From positions 1,426,001 to 1,490,000 of the forward strand of contig OZ245405.1 of the NCBI GenBank assembly GCA_965226695.1: DNA of 64,000 bases. Direction: 5' to 3'. Under the pieces are notes generated by a model. The model had not been told where the DNA came from. It did not search any database and saw only the letters and a program-made list of their open reading frames with translations. The position numbers and the translations under genes were made by a program. Source of the stretch: CATOSD01 sp965226695 (lineage in GTDB: Bacteria > Chloroflexota > Dehalococcoidia > Lucifugimonadales > CATOSD01). Position 1 is the stretch's first letter; the number at the start of each line of letters is the position of its first letter. Of the stretch, positions 63,446 to 64,000 are shown piece by piece.

Positions 63446-64000
63446 ATGCAGGAGTTCACAGCGTTCTTCAACGGGGATTGGGTGCCCTACAGCGAGGTGA
63501 AGATAGACCCCTTCGACAGGGGCTTCCTCATGGGGGACTCGGTGTACGACGTCGAACGCACATTCGACGGCAAGATATTCCGGCTGAGGGAGCACATGGA
63601 GCGTCTGTACCGCTCGCTCCAGTACACCCGCATGGACCCCGGCCTGACACAGGAGGAGATGGGAGAGGTCACCGAGGAGGTCGTGCGCCGCAACGATAGC
63701 CTGAGGTCGCCAAGCGGAGACTTCACGGTCAGGCAGGTGGTCACGCGGGGCAGGTCGCCCTCCTACAGCCAGGGCATACCCGTCGAAACCGTCTCCCCGA
63801 CCGTGATTGTCACCGCTCTCCCCATCGACTTCGGCCACGGCCGGTACTACGAAGAGGGCGCCTCGGTGGTGTTTCCGACGGCCCGAAGCTACTCGGCCAA
63901 CTCGTTGGACCCCAAGGCGAAGCACTACAGCCGGGCCAACTTCGTGCAAGCCCAGCTCCAGGCCGCCGACATCGACCCCAACGCATACCCGGTGCTGCTC
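63446..64000 (+). CDS. Class IV PLP aminotransferase (cut by window edge)
   Basis: The first 185 codons are present, from ATG 63446 behind AGGAGGAAAAG. The sequence MQEFTAFFNGDWVPYSEVKI then DPFDRGFLMGDSVYD is the same family as the protein at 58929, with the PLP lysine in DPKAKHYSRANF near the right edge. It follows the degenerate ureohydrolase by 45 bases in the same direction, so an operon of three genes from 61404 is likely. Confidence 0.88.
   Translation, partial: MQEFTAFFNGDWVPYSEVKIDPFDRGFLMGDSVYDVERTFDGKIFRLREHMERLYRSLQYTRMDPGLTQEEMGEVTEEVVRRNDSLRSPSGDFTVRQVVTRGRSPSYSQGIPVETVSPTVIVTALPIDFGHGRYYEEGASVVFPTARSYSANSLDPKAKHYSRANFVQAQLQAADIDPNAYPVLL

Overview
The window is GC-rich bacterial chromosome with short intergenic gaps, many small same-strand gene runs and no ribosomal RNA, tRNA, CRISPR array or intact transposon that I can see. 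Gene content suggests a free-living, probably marine Chloroflexota of the Dehalococcoidia/SAR202 type: family-5 substrate-binding lipoproteins with Asp/Ala/Pro-rich linkers, several amidohydrolases and short-chain dehydrogenases, glycolate/lactate oxidase subunits, BNR-propeller proteins, a thiolase with a DUF35 partner, and short intergenic palindromes. The assignment is inference. Several promoters lie so close to their start codon that the mRNAs look leaderless (thiL, thiI, the PQQ-propeller gene).

Layout. 1-8.8 kb: two BNR-propeller paralogues (one cut by the window edge), a solute-binding lipoprotein, a membrane-anchored PQQ propeller, a methyltransferase and an unrecognised protein built from two copies of one domain. 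8.8-17 kb: MFS transporter, chorismate synthase, an SDR without the usual catalytic residues, an orphan antitoxin and a glcD-glcE-glcF-like operon. 17-32 kb: a nucleobase permease with an extra cytosolic domain, recG, a DegV/DAK2 (FakB/FakA-like) pair, rpmB, metH, thiI, a double nitroreductase and thiL. 32-43.4 kb: acyl-CoA ligase, MBL hydrolase, amidohydrolase, then SDR-HMA-DUF169, a HAD dehalogenase, a drug-type MFS exporter and a thiolase-DUF35 pair. 43.5-47.5 kb: a minus-strand run ending in sodium-pump decarboxylase beta and gamma subunits plus a biotin carrier. 48-58.8 kb: an extended RecQ, several broken genes, and an oligopeptide-type ABC operon followed by a decayed copy of itself. 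58.9-64 kb: two class IV aminotransferases flanking an MFS exporter and two ureohydrolase-fold proteins, one of which has lost its metal ligands.

The most interesting signal is selenocysteine. Two unrelated genes are interrupted only by in-frame UGA codons at cysteine-type positions. The HMA-domain gene (37745-38029, minus) has UGA at both positions of the metal-binding CxxC, giving UxxU. The thiolase gene (41566-42714, plus) has UGA at the cysteine of the YDCYT-type motif and again in the C-terminal GxGG loop. All four UGAs have a hairpin with its loop about 16-24 nt downstream, as expected for bacterial SECIS elements. Ordinary gene calling would lose the first protein and truncate the second. 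UGA is also a normal stop in this window, so a reassigned code is unlikely. The selenocysteine machinery (selA, selB, selC, selD) is not in the window.
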